A DNA stretch of 31,381 nt from Gracilaria vermiculophylla (Eukaryota > Rhodophyta > Florideophyceae > Gracilariales > Gracilariaceae). The translations under genes and the position numbers were made by a program. Position 1 is the first letter of the stretch; each line of letters begins with the position of its first letter. The stretch lies in contig JAHNZQ020000172.1 in assembly GCA_019155205.2 (NCBI GenBank), forward strand, positions 1,393,854 to 1,425,234. The letters run 5' to 3'. Below, in pieces: positions 20,223-30,094 of this stretch. A model generated the notes under the pieces. The model was not told where the DNA came from, searched no databases, and worked only from the letters and a program-made list of their open reading frames with translations.

Positions 20223-22434
20223 CGCCGGGGACTCGGGTGACTGTCACAGACGGAGGCAACATACATTAGGATATCCACCAGGGGGGCGTTATAATTGTCG
20301 CCCTCAACCAAACGGTCGATAAACTGATGGTCGGTTTTGAAGAGCAACAGACAAGCTATACTGATTCCTCAAGGCCTACTTCTGGTTCGGCTGCCACTCT
20401 TGGAAAAGCACCACGTCAAATATGGCTTCGAGCTTGGCGGCCGTGTACGGAGTGTCCGCATCCAAGTTGGGTACCTCGAGTCACTTGTGGATTACAGCAC
20501 CCAAATGGTTAGGCATGTGGGAGACGGGACCAGCAGCAGACAAAGTGCTACCCGGGATGAGATTATCCGGACAATTGGTAGGCCAAATCACCCCATGTCA
20601 GGCGACGTGGAGCACCAATATGGCAACCATGGCGGTAAAATCAGCAATGACGGCCGACCAGATGGTGCAGAAAATGGACTATCTTGGCAGATATAGCTAC
20701 CAAAGTACACCAAAACCAGAGGTGTAAGGACTTCTAAGTACTAGAACATTCGTAGTGACTCCCCCAGTCGAGACGTAGGATATGTATTGACCGACGAATA
20801 TCTTCGTCCTGGGAGAAGAATTCGACAGTGTTGTACGTATGCATGGTTCACATATTTGCCAGTCGGTGTCTCAGTTTGGCCTTATCAACTGGGTCTTTGG
20901 CCTAGACGTATCGATTATAAGCCAATTGGTGTGCAACGGACGTCCACGGAAGACGATCTGGCGCATAGAGCGATAAAACCTATTGGATGGACCTATATGA
21001 GGCAGCATCGGAACTAATCAGCGGAAGTAATCCCGTTCGTGAGGAAGCCGGATGTACGCCAAGTCGGATGGTACTTTCGGGGAAATCACTGTGACAAAAG
21101 AGGTATGGCATAGTATGGCATCTATCACAGCAGACCGAGTAAGGATCTGCCGACCAACTAGTGTCCTGTATGGCGTCCGATGCTTAGCGATGTTGGCGAG
21201 GCACTCGCAGTCCGACAGCTCGAAATTCACAAAACCTGAACACTGCGACGACGTAATATTTCCGAGAATTGGAGGAAGTTCGTCGTAAGAGTCTAGTAGA
21301 CCCCTGGGGAAATCACCGCTGGATTGAAGTTCGACAAGTCACACCCGTACCGGCAATGAGACCGAAACAGATCGCAAGAGCCGATCACCGGACCCAACAC
21401 GGAAGACCAACCAAAAGATGATGGAGCCGAAGCAGGGCACTGAAGAGTACGCAATGGAGCCGGAATGACGTCGTCCTCACCAAAAAAGGCCTCACCAAAA
21501 GGAACAGACGGAACACCAAGCGGACTGACGACACGTGTTGAGCGACTAGCCGCGTGGTGCGTTGCATTTGGAATGCAAAGTGTGTCACCTCGGCTGGTCG
21601 AGTGCATTGTCCGTTTTTAAATCCATCCGCACAGCCCGACCCTGAAATGGCGATGCATTTTGAAGTCCAAACCGATAGGACCTACAAGAAAGCCGGAAGG
21701 CGAAGCAGTAACCGTAATTAGGTTGGAATTTCTTGCTGGCGATAAGCTAACTGGCTTTCAAGAGGAGGAAGAACTTCCAGCGGTGTGGTATAACCAACGC
21801 GGCTAAAAACCAAAGGGGTGTTCGTGTAGACGCGTGGCTAGGGAGCGCGCGGTGGGCTCAACCTAGAAGGTGGGAAAAGGAAACCTGAGAGGTACACGGT
21901 AGCACAACCACTGGGGGTGCGAGATAGCGGGCGCGCGGAATGCACCTATATTGGTAGTGATAGAATGCAACGCACGGGCACTAGTAGAACCGCAAGGTAA
22001 TGGACGAGCCGTAATAGTCGACTGTAGAAACCAAAACGGGGTTAGAGTTGTCCAAGAGGTGCTTACCTTTACTCTGGTGACGGGGATGGTTCGCACAGTG
22101 AGCATATCCACTAGGCGAGGCCCCCGGGCCGACGCGGCCGGACGAGCCACGTGGCCAGGGGGAGGTGCATCTGAGGTGCACCCCCGGCACTCTACAGTAA
22201 AATCTAAAATTGATCTAGCAATTAAGATTACCTCCAGGTCGCCCACGTGGCTGTTCTCCATGCGAACCGTACCCACCACCCTTGGTCCCAAATACTAGAA
22301 TTACCTCACGGTCACTATACTACAGGCGGGCGGAGTCTCTCAACCTGTGCGCTTCTTTGCCGCGGGGCGAATTTTTCAGAGGCCAACAACTATCCAGATC
22401 CTTGAAGCCGAACCAGAAGTCCTATTGGTACGCA
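20223..22434. other. No gene recognised (probable decayed retroelement)
   Basis: Plus-strand frames at 20337-20696, 20422-20727, 21052-21288 and 21951-22298 and a minus frame at 21863-22291 are open but match nothing I know. Only the plus frame around 21940-22110 hints at gypsy protease-RT linker sequence. No RT motif follows it. Confidence 0.4.
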
Positions 22435-22440
22435 CGTGAT
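22435..22440. repeat. Target-site duplication of TRIM (left)
   Basis: CGTGAT, identical to 22750-22755, directly abutting the terminal repeats. Confidence 0.85.
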
Positions 22441-22518
22441 TGTTAGAAAAACAGATGAGCTATTTTGCGCTATACTCTCTTGTGACACAGGGCGCACAGT
22501 TCACCATTTGAACTATCA
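22441..22518 (-). repeat. TRIM 3' LTR
   Basis: 78 bp. The minus strand runs TGATAGTTCAAATGG to TTTTTCTAACA, followed directly by the CGTGAT duplication. Confidence 0.88.
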
Positions 22519-22657
22519 ACACGCCCCCTTGCCCTTTACTTCCTTATAGAACGAGACCTCAAGCTTATAGTAACCATTTTTGACCACTGCTGTACACATG
22601 TACAATTTCTTAGGCTCAGGTCACTTCTGGGAATTGAACTCAGGGTGCTAGTGTTTA

Positions 22658-22672
22658 GCTGGGCCCATAACC
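22658..22672 (-). promoter_or_regulatory. TRIM primer-binding site (half tRNA-iMet)
   Basis: GGTTATGGGCCCAGC on the minus strand, directly next to the CA end of the 5' LTR. The plus strand is GCTGGGCCCATAACC, the initiator tRNA-Met anticodon arm with its CAT anticodon. Confidence 0.85.
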
Positions 22673-22749
22673 TGTTTGAAAAACAGATGAGCTATTTGCG
22701 CTATACTCTCTTGTGACACAGAGCGCAGAGTTCACCATTTCAACTATCA
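22673..22749 (-). repeat. TRIM 5' LTR
   Basis: 77 bp. The minus strand runs TGATAGTTGAAATGG to TTTTTCAAACA, then the primer-binding site. Confidence 0.88.
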
Positions 22750-22755
22750 CGTGAT
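22750..22755. repeat. Target-site duplication of TRIM (right)
   Basis: CGTGAT, the partner of 22435-22440. Confidence 0.85.
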
Positions 22756-24114
22756 CAAGTAGCCGCGAGGGTGGAAAGGCATCCCCAGCGGTCATCACGA
22801 TGCAAAGTTCAAAACCAGATGGAGAGAAAGGGGCATGGTCGTTTACGACCAAGTTATCTGTTGTTCCATCGCCTGCGTCCGTTACCGGCGACCCTTGAGA
22901 GTGTTGCAGCGCTCCTGAGTGGTCGCAAAGTTGGCACAGACAAGCGAGAAGCAAGAAAGAACGGTACAGCAAATGATGAAGCCAAGGCAACGGTCTGTGT
23001 TCGAGGTTAAATAGGCACGGAGCACTGACGATCACGCGGGTACGTTACCAGCTTTTGGCGGACACCGAAGCACCAAGACTCGAAAGAACAGAATATGAAA
23101 TGCGGGTAGGAAGTAGATATCCACGGAAGTATAGCTACGTACAAAGAAGACCCCGACCAGGGTGGACCGCTAGAGTTGCAGAAACCAAATTGTAAACAAA
23201 CACGCCGCACGGAAGAGGGTGAAGCACGCCTGATGGAGGAGATTCGCCGCGCTGTGTGGTGCTCGCGCCAGATGGTGTTCGTGACACCTCGGGGTGATTT
23301 GTTGAATAGGGGTGGAGTCAGAAGTACACTGAAATAGATACCCACTGGTTTGGCATGCGTTGTGGCCATTGGCGTTTCAGTCAAAGCTAATTAAGAACGC
23401 CCAAGTAGGACTAGTGGATTTTAATTGATGCCTGCACGTTACAGTAAGCGGCGTGCCGGGAGCCACTATTGTGGAAACTTTCAACACGTGCATGGCTGAC
23501 AGGGAGTCGAAGCTCCACATAGTACCTAGAAAGGTGCATGAGATCCTCCCCTACTGCTTAGTAAATCCAAGCACCTTCTCGTTAAGTTTTGAATCCTGTG
23601 GTTTCTACAATCAACCAGCTGGTTAGCCAGCTATACCAACGGGTCTCTTTGACGCACAAGCGCTGCATCCGCTACTACAAGTCGCTTTCCATAAGCATGC
23701 CATAGATCCTGTGCCTACAGCCGTTCCGGTGCTGCCGCTGCTATACTTCATACCATTTGGTCTCTCCTTCTGGGATTGGCTACTCCCGTGCTCCCTAAAC
23801 TAAACGCCCACTTTCTGCCTACCAGCCGGTTCTGCATTCGCCGCTTGCTGTATCACACGTTTTTCGTTACAGAACACCAAAGTTGCAATGCTTTCTTGAC
23901 ACTAAGTACGGTGAAAAGTCATTGAGTGCAACACGTTTTGAAAAGTCGACGTTTATGATGAAATCATTATATCTGCCATAGGTAAGTAAGCTTCGCCACG
24001 ATGTGGGGGGGTGGTTTATGTATAGACGAAGAAAACAATTGTGGGAATCGTGAGTTGCGTTGTGAGAGTGGTTTTTGTGGTTGAGGAACTTAAATAAAGG
24101 GTGCGAGTATTCCA
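22756..24114. other. No gene recognised
   Basis: Short open frames on both strands (22771-23010 plus, 23007-23384 minus, 23867-24151 minus) have no recognisable domain. A plus frame around 23030-23190 has a basic stretch but no family match. This is the transition from decayed mobile DNA to the gene-bearing part of the window. Confidence 0.4.
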
Positions 24115-24321
24115 ATGTGGTTGAGTAAAAAGCGAAACAAGCCATTACCACTTTTCTCTGAGATCTTCAGCGCACTCTCGAAAGCGTTCTGTTTGAAGGA
24201 GGTTCGGCGTCCGGTTTGGCGATCAGAATGGACTCTCCCAGAGTTGATTCTGATCGCCAAGTCTGAAATACAGCCGGCCGAATTTGAGCGACTTGGCTTA
24301 TCTTTATTGGCTAATATTTGA
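24115..24321 (+). CDS. Hypothetical 68-residue protein (uncertain)
   Basis: An ATG-initiated frame. It has a basic N-terminus (MWLSKKRNK), a hydrophobic/aromatic middle and a Glu-containing helix-like end (QPAEFERLGLSLLANI). No family is recognised and there is no signal peptide. Its codon use is more even than the AT-rich DNA that follows. It contains a perfect 14-bp inverted repeat (24216-24229 and 24247-24260), so the DNA could also be a structured non-coding segment or the end of a lost element. It may equally be a chance frame or the fragment of a longer gene. Confidence 0.25.
   Translation: MWLSKKRNKPLPLFSEIFSALSKAFCLKEVRRPVWRSEWTLPELILIAKSEIQPAEFERLGLSLLANI
24216..24260. repeat. Perfect 14-bp inverted repeat
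   Basis: TTGGCGATCAGAAT at 24216-24229 and its exact complement at 24247-24260 surround a 17-base loop. The loop contains a further CTC/GAG pairing. Confidence 0.85.
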
Positions 24322-25548
24322 TCAAAAGACCAACAGATAACTTATGCACGCACCCATCATTGAAACCTGAATTGCTCGTCTATTTTTGCATTCTTGTTGT
24401 TGTCGAGTAAGTGATTTTTAATGCACTGTATTTTAAATTTTGCGTATTGTGAGAAATATGTTGGCTATATGCATTGAAAAATAGAAATATTTGAAGTGTA
24501 TGGTTACTTGAAGGCATTTTTTTGGTTGATTGGGTGCTCATTTGGCATAAAAATATAAACAGTAAACATGTATGCTAATATAGTCTGTAAAATTTTGATG
24601 GTCAATGTTTTAAATGTATGTTACGGTATTCTAAAAATATTTACGAGAGCAGTATGTGGTATTTTAAAAAAATCCGAACTTTTTATAGAGTTGGTGTTTT
24701 TCATTTTTACCATTCTAAATAACACCTACAATTCCGCGAATGCTACTCCGTATGAAGAATACAGTTTCTAGAAAGAAAAGTCGTTCGTCAGATGAAGTAT
24801 ATAAATGCCGTCTCTATTTGAAAAAGAATGTAGTACTAGGGAATCGGAAATCTTTTTTTTGCTTGGGTATCAGCATTTAATTGCGAAAGAAAACTATGCT
24901 GGCTTTTGCTATTGTTCAAATGTTGCGATGCAAAATATGAGAAGAATTCCAAATCTGATTAAAGGATATATGGATACAAGCTCCATAACAAAATGATGTA
25001 TGATGTGTAATGGGTATACAAAGTTTTGAAGCAGCAAACAATGAAGCATTTATACCGGAAAAATTCTTGGTAACTAAAGATTTAAATGTATAAAAGGGTT
25101 TTGGGCAAGAGCTCTGGTGTTCATCTACACTGCAGTTTTGTAGAACAAATAATCGGAAATAACCTTGAAAAATGAAAAAAAAACTATTAAAAAGTATTGA
25201 AGGTCCGTTATTTATTCGAGAGCTAGTCATTTTTGCAATTTCGGTTTGCGTTGAAATTTCATCGCACTTGCATGCCGTGCCCTTTTATCATAGATTGTCG
25301 GCGCTTGTTCGCTCGATGTGGAGCCTGATATGAAAAACAGCATTGCTGCTGGTAAGTTTCATGTGACAGCGTCTCTATGTGAAAGTCGGGGAGCAAACGG
25401 TCGCCATGGCCGAGTTCAGCTTCGGGTTTTTTTTTTTTTTTATAGCAAAGCACTGTTGTACAGTCGAGCGCATGAAAACGATGCACGCCAAGTTCGTGTT
25501 GTTCTTCTTAAACCCAGGTTTTTACGGGCTTTGGTTTACGGCTTTGTA
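24322..25548. other. AT-rich spacer upstream of the kinase gene
   Basis: Strongly AT-rich with only short frames (24568-24771, 24805-24996) of low-complexity composition, which I take as chance. It ends with a T homopolymer of about 16 bases around 25427-25442. The kinase promoter should lie here, but I see no element specific enough to mark. Confidence 0.5.
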
Positions 25549-26487
25549 ATGGGATTCATGTTCAGAAGAGGGCAAGGGAATTCAGAAAAAAAGCCGTTTC
25601 CATTTAAAAAGCGCATTGACAACCGGTTCAAAGTCATCTCAAAACTGCGCTCTGGCGGACAGGGCTCAGCGTACTTGGCCAAAGACAGAGATGGCACTTA
25701 CTACGCTGTGAAGGCAGCCAGAGGGCACGGGTCTCTCAGACACGAGTACAAAATGTTCAAGCGGCTCGGCAGCGTGGGCGGAAGAAGTGACTTCATCCCG
25801 CGAATTTTCTGCTACACGCAACATGGCGACTTCGACGTGCTGGTGATGAGCAAGCTCGACATGTCCCTGGACGACCTCAAGTGCGGGGAAGCGTTTCCGG
25901 TGGCGACGGTGCTTCAGATGGGGATCGTGCTGTTGGAAATGTTGCGAGAAATCCACTCGAGGGGGGTTGTTCATCTCGACCTCAAGCCTTCTAATATCAT
26001 GCTGCGTACGAGTGGAGCGCGAAAGAATATGCTGAACATTATCGACTTTGGGTGTGCCAACCGGTACAGGGGCCGTTTTGGGCGGCTGCTCTCTTTCACA
26101 TGGCCATGGCGCTTTGGGGGCACGACGGTGTTCAGATCTCAAAGGTCGCACACTTACAGTCGTCCGTCGCCGCTTGATGATTTGGAAAGTCTAGGGTACG
26201 TGCTGGTGTATCTCGCGAAAGGGGGTCTACCATGGGAGCGCGTCGTCAAGGAAGAAGGGGAAGAGGCGTTCGACGCTGTTGGGAAAATGAAGGCGAATGT
26301 GCCTCTGGAAACGCTGTGTGACGGAGTGCCGGGAATGGTGGAGTACTTCATAGAACTTGCGTTTTCAACTTCAACACACGAGCCAGACTACGAGCATCTG
26401 ATTTGGATACTGAGGGGTGCGCTTTTTTCTGTAAGCGGTTCAGATGCTGTACATTTCAACTGGAAGAGTGCCGGAGGTATGACGTAG
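25549..26487 (+). CDS. CK1-like protein kinase
   Basis: A single-exon 312-residue kinase, Ser/Thr-type by its CK1 likeness. Numbering from ATG 25549: glycine loop LRSGGQGSAYLAKD at about 33-46, ATP-binding Lys55 in YYAVKAA, helix-C Glu66 in RHEYKMF, catalytic loop VVHLDLKPSNIML with Asp144 and Asn149, and Mg-binding DFG at Asp166 (IIDFGCANRY). SPLDDLESLGYVLVYLAKGG followed by LPW matches the C-lobe signature of casein kinase 1, and GGTTVFRSQRSH sits where CK1 has GTARYASINTH. The Arg of HRD is Leu. The catalytic residues are complete, so it should be active. The frame is open upstream to 25330, but that part encodes a Phe run from a poly-T tract and looks non-coding. The CK1 core is close to this length, which supports the later start; 25558 is also possible. 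It is followed by a short tail with no membrane or targeting signal. Confidence 0.85.
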   Translation: MGFMFRRGQGNSEKKPFPFKKRIDNRFKVISKLRSGGQGSAYLAKDRDGTYYAVKAARGHGSLRHEYKMFKRLGSVGGRSDFIPRIFCYTQHGDFDVLVMSKLDMSLDDLKCGEAFPVATVLQMGIVLLEMLREIHSRGVVHLDLKPSNIMLRTSGARKNMLNIIDFGCANRYRGRFGRLLSFTWPWRFGGTTVFRSQRSHTYSRPSPLDDLESLGYVLVYLAKGGLPWERVVKEEGEEAFDAVGKMKANVPLETLCDGVPGMVEYFIELAFSTSTHEPDYEHLIWILRGALFSVSGSDAVHFNWKSAGGMT

Positions 26488-27590
26488 TTTCACAACTGAA
26501 CCAAGAGATTGGCGCTGAGCACGAGATGAAATTCACGTTGAGCCAGGTATATGACAGCGGTTTTTTTCTGCTTCTGAAGGTACTTGTGACAAATGCGCTA
26601 TCCTATCGGGCGGGTGGTCGTATGACTTTTTGAATTTGAAAGATGGAAAACTGGCTGACTGAGAAATTCCATCTTCGCAATGCATTGTGGCTGGACAAGT
26701 TTGAACAATTCTTGATAACGGGCATGGCAACAACATGTTGCCAGGTCATTCAGCGTGCAACATACAAAATGAAGTGAAGCGCAAAAAAGTTGTTTTGGAT
26801 TACTTGTCGCGTGCAACAACTTTGAATGTGTGCAATGATACACATAACGTGCATGCAGGACTGAGCGGAGAGTGGTTGTCTTGCAGACGACAATTTGCAC
26901 GCGCAGCGGTGCAACGTTGTTGACCAACAATTGACAGCTTCTGTTAAGGTCGGGAATGGGGGTGGGGTGAGCACGCTATGACCTGGGTTAATTGAATTGG
27001 TGTTCAACTTACTCTGTTTATCTGGGTACACATTGTTGTGTGTCCAAGTGTAATACGTGGGGAAAATTAAAAACAACGCTTTTGACGAAGAAGTATTCGG
27101 AACATTAACAAAAATGAGTGTGGCATTTTCAAAATTTGGAGGCATATATATTAATATAGGTTTATTCTATTTTCGAATGACACGCACGCTGGGTAGGCAC
27201 CGAAGCTTTGTGAGCATGCTAAATAAATGCGCCCCATAAGTATCTTTTTTCTGTATGCTTCGTCACGAATTCGTGGTGGTGTCTTTTATCGTTTCACAGG
27301 GCTATCCTTACGCATAGCGTAAAGCAGGACATTGGAATCTGCGGAGAAAAACGTTGCTGGGTATGTTAACTGTTCCTTGATGGCATAAACCAAATGTGTT
27401 GCTACTGTAAGTATGTCCGTGGGTCTGACTTATCGACAACGTGGGGCACGTCCCGTACTCGTCAGGTGCTTGATATCAAACGCGCGGAACGCTGGGGTTG
27501 CAACGAGAAAGAAAGACCTCACAAACTTGCATTGCTTGTAAAGAAAGGCCTGAAAACTGTTTTCTCTGTTTCGGAGAAATAAAGCTTTAA
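26488..27590. other. Spacer 3' of the kinase gene, no gene recognised
   Basis: Mixed to AT-rich DNA with short frames on both strands (26750-27145 minus, 27057-27239 plus, 27394-27582 plus), none recognisable. An AATAAA hexamer occurs near 27577, but it is over 1 kb from the kinase stop and I do not assign it as the polyadenylation signal. Confidence 0.45.
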
Positions 27591-28936
27591 TTCACAAAAC
27601 TGTCGGAGCTCCCTCGCGCGCAATGCTGTATTCGGAGGAGCGTCCGGGAGAGTGGCTGCCAACTGGGCGCGCGTGGAGCATCGCACAAGCAAGCGCCACT
27701 TGAGCCAGCGAAGACTTCCAGCGCTTTCCATCCCCGGAAAACGTGTTGTCAGCGCTGGAACGCTTCGCACCGCTTGCGCGCGGCGGTGAGCACGTGCGCC
27801 CCCGCATCGGCCGCCGTGCGACAGTCTGACAGCGCAGCGTCGTTGGCTGCGCGCGGCAGAGAGGTGAGTTGGCAGGTGACAGCTTGTTGCGTGCGCTTTG
27901 CCGGCATGGAAAACGCGCCAATTCTGCGCACCAAAAATGCTCGGCACCCGGCAACGGCAAGCAGCGCGTGACCCGCCGTCTCGCGCGCGCCTCCACACCA
28001 TCCGCGCCAGCGCCACTCAGGCCATGCCACGTGTGGCACAGCCTGTCGCTTCTCTGCGGCAGCTGCAGTCGCAGCTCGTGCCACGCCAATTCAAAACACC
28101 TTCGCTCTCTTCAGGAGGTCAGGCAGGAGGCCGAACGGGGGGGGGGGCGGGGGGCGCTTTGTGCCCATCCACTGTTTCTCGTCGAATGCGCCGCCTCTCA
28201 AGACCCACTGCATTTTCCATCATAGCCTATCGCCCCAAAGAAGCAGCGCAGCGGCGGCGAACAAGAGAGCTCGCGCGTTGGACAACGCTCGATCGCGCAA
28301 CCGTCACGTGGAGCACGTCCCGGCCCCGCCACGTGTGCTGATGACGCGCAGCCGCCCTCTCAGCGCTCAGCGCTCAACGTGGCAGCACCACGCGAGCGCG
28401 AGTTCGCGCGCGCGCAGGCGCCGCCACGTTGCGCCGTGCCGCGCGAGCCACGCCTCCCCGCGTCCGCGCCCATGTCCGTCCGCCACCGCCCCGCCGTCCA
28501 CCTCATCGCGCGTGGCGTGTCGCCCATCTGGCTCCTCGTCCAGATCACGCTCTGAGCTCTGCGCTTGTAACGGCCGAGCCACGCGCAACGTCTGCTAATT
28601 CAATGTGCACCGCTTCTGCCGCGGCACACATGTCTCTTTACAAACACCAAGCTTCTGGATGCTATCCTAGATGCACGCCATTCGTACCGTTGCGCCACGA
28701 CGACCAAAAAGTTACAATACGCCTCGCCGTCCTTCCGCCGCGTACCCCTGGGCGCCAAGGCGTGCGAAGCAGCAGCGGCGGCAGCAGCACGTCTGCTGCC
28801 TCGCCCCAGCCCAATACAAGCGCACGAGAAAGGGCCCGCCCACCGCCGCCAGCGCCCGGTCGGCCCGCCCCCCTCAAGCGCCCCGCATCCCGGCGGAAAC
28901 TGCGCCGGCTGCGCGCCCGCGCGCCGCCGCCGCGCG
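27591..28936. other. GC-rich spacer with many chance ORFs
   Basis: Composition shifts sharply to GC-rich at about 27590. Long frames open on both strands at once (27519-28016 and 27592-28089 minus, 27898-28341 and 28429-29238 plus), all rich in Arg, Ala, Pro and Ser with no domain, as expected when stops are rare in GC-rich DNA. A G run (11 G, C, 6 G) lies at 28137-28154. This is the 3' flank of the LPMO-like gene. Confidence 0.5.
28137..28156 (+). repeat. G-rich homopolymer tract
   Basis: Eleven G, one C, six G, then CG. It could form a G-quadruplex or a slippage-prone tract. Confidence 0.7.
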
Positions 28937-30094
28937 CTAGCGGCGGCGCAGCCCGCACATGGGCCGCACGTTGCCGTGCCAGCAGATGTGCTGCGAGCGG
29001 CGGTGGCGGTAGCACATGCGGCAGCACATCTGCTTGCACTGCCACGACTGCCGGCCGTGGTCCACGCGCGCGCGGCACGCCCAGCCCGACGCGCGCGCCT
29101 GCCAGGGCGCGCACTTCCGCCGCGCCGCCAGGCACTGGCACGCGCCGAGCGCCGCCGCCGCCGCCGCGTCCGGGCGCGGCGCGGCCGGCGGCGCAGGCGC
29201 GCCCGCACCCGCGCCCGCGCCAAAGTTGGCGGCGGTGAGGGCGGGCGGCGAGCGGCCGTTGGCAAAGGCGGCCGGGCGTCGGAAGTAGCCGTGCTTGTAG
29301 CACGGCTCGCGCGCGCACGGGCCCAGCCGGTCCGTGGAGGCCATGCAGCCGGCGCTCGAGAACTGGCTCATGTCGTTGACGAACTGCGGGCGGTACGTCG
29401 CCGTGGTGGGCCCGCCGCGGATGCGCACAAAGGCGCACGAGTAGTAGTCGCCAAAGTAGCCTTTTGGCCCGGGCATCTGCGGGGCGGTGCCGCTCTTCAG
29501 CGCGCTTCCCGTGCCGCCGTACCAGGCCCAGCCCAGCACGTAGTTGCCGTCCGGCACGACGGTGGGGATCGTCGTGTGCATCACGTAGTACCCCTTTCCA
29601 AACGGGTGCTGCTCGCCGTCCGAGCCGACCATGGAGAAGCCCATGCGCATCGAGCGCAGCTCGGCGGGCGCCGCGCGCACCGGCTGCGCGCCCCAGCAGC
29701 TGTAGTGGAAGGCGTTGCGCGCGTGCGCGGCGCGATCCATGATGGCGCCCGGCGGCACCAGCGTGAGTCGCACAAAGCCGCCGGGGCCGTGGTTGTTGCG
29801 CGTGTACTTGAGCTGCACGCGCTGGCCGCGCGCGTACTGCGCCGCGGGGTGCGCCGGTGACCAGAAGGCGGCGCGCCGCGGGCGGGCGCGAATGGCGCGC
29901 AGGTCGCACGGGCCGCGGCAGCTGTGCACGCCGAACGCAGCCTCGCCGCCGAGGCGGCACGTTATCGGCGACGTCGACTGTGGCTGCGTCATCTGCGAGT
30001 GCGCCGCGACCGCGGGCGCGAGCGCGCAGAACAGCAGCGCTGCTGCCGCTGTGGCTGCCGTCGATGAGCACATGGTGGTGGTTCGAGATCCCAT
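28937..30094 (-). CDS. Secreted chitin-binding type-4 / LPMO-like protein with Cys-rich tail
   Basis: 385 residues in one exon. The frame extends eight codons further to a GTG, but the first ATG is at 30094; ATG 30073 would also give a signal peptide. Residues 1-31 form a signal peptide ending ALAPAVAA, so the mature protein starts with His32 (HSQMTQPQ), as lytic polysaccharide monooxygenases require for the copper histidine brace. The core (about 32-280) contains RNNHGPGGFVRLTLVPPG with His102 as candidate second ligand, AFHYSCW, GNYVLGWAWYGG, and DYYSCAFVRI with Tyr217/Tyr218 before Cys220 in the axial-ligand region. An Ala/Gly/Pro linker (about 291-316) leads to a basic tail (319-385) with ten cysteines and a paired CC. 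Expected role: secreted, binding or oxidising a wall polysaccharide. Substrate and activity are not shown by sequence, and it could be a non-catalytic binding protein. Confidence 0.8.
   Translation of the reverse strand: MGSRTTTMCSSTAATAAAALLFCALAPAVAAHSQMTQPQSTSPITCRLGGEAAFGVHSCRGPCDLRAIRARPRRAAFWSPAHPAAQYARGQRVQLKYTRNNHGPGGFVRLTLVPPGAIMDRAAHARNAFHYSCWGAQPVRAAPAELRSMRMGFSMVGSDGEQHPFGKGYYVMHTTIPTVVPDGNYVLGWAWYGGTGSALKSGTAPQMPGPKGYFGDYYSCAFVRIRGGPTTATYRPQFVNDMSQFSSAGCMASTDRLGPCAREPCYKHGYFRRPAAFANGRSPPALTAANFGAGAGAGAPAPPAAPRPDAAAAAALGACQCLAARRKCAPWQARASGWACRARVDHGRQSWQCKQMCCRMCYRHRRSQHICWHGNVRPMCGLRRR

Larger units (their letters stand above)
22441..22749 (-). mobile_element. Miniature LTR retrotransposon (TRIM), 309 bp
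   Basis: Two direct repeats of 78 and 77 bp (22441-22518 and 22673-22749) enclose 154 bp with no coding capacity. On the minus strand each repeat starts TGATAGTT and ends AACA, the canonical TG...CA. Immediately inside the 5' repeat is GGTTATGGGCCCAGC (22658-22672), complementary to the anticodon arm of eukaryotic initiator tRNA-Met; Drosophila copia and yeast Ty5 use this half-tRNA primer site. A G-rich purine stretch (AAAGGGCAAGGGGGCG) precedes the 3' repeat. A 6-bp duplication (CGTGAT) flanks the whole. Repeat identity is about 94% (4 substitutions, 1 indel). It needs proteins from another element to move; the primer type points to a copia-like helper. The resident copia at 9873-15521 has unrelated LTRs and no such primer site. 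Confidence 0.9.

Noticed and set aside
21863..22298. Opposed open frames on both strands
   Set aside because: Neither is recognised with confidence. The plus frame has only a weak gypsy linker likeness, so no gene was called.
22600..22750. tRNA gene or tRNA-derived SINE, suggested by TGGGCCCATAAC and GAGTTCAATTCC
   Set aside because: Only the 15-base iMet anticodon arm matches, and it abuts a TG...CA terminal repeat. No full cloverleaf can be drawn. A primer-binding site explains it better.
25330..25548. N-terminal extension of the kinase to an earlier ATG at 25330
   Set aside because: This stretch encodes a Phe run from a poly-T tract and does not look coding. Starting at 25549 gives a length close to a CK1 core.
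28429..29860. Long plus-strand ORFs (28429-29238, 28976-29860) antisense to the LPMO-like gene
   Set aside because: Low-complexity Arg/Ala/Pro composition and no motif; a product of GC richness.
28662..30071. 469-codon minus-strand ORF overlapping the LPMO-like gene in another frame
   Set aside because: It is Arg/Ala/Pro-rich with no domain; the overlapping frame has a signal peptide and recognisable blocks. Long shadow frames are expected in DNA this GC-rich.
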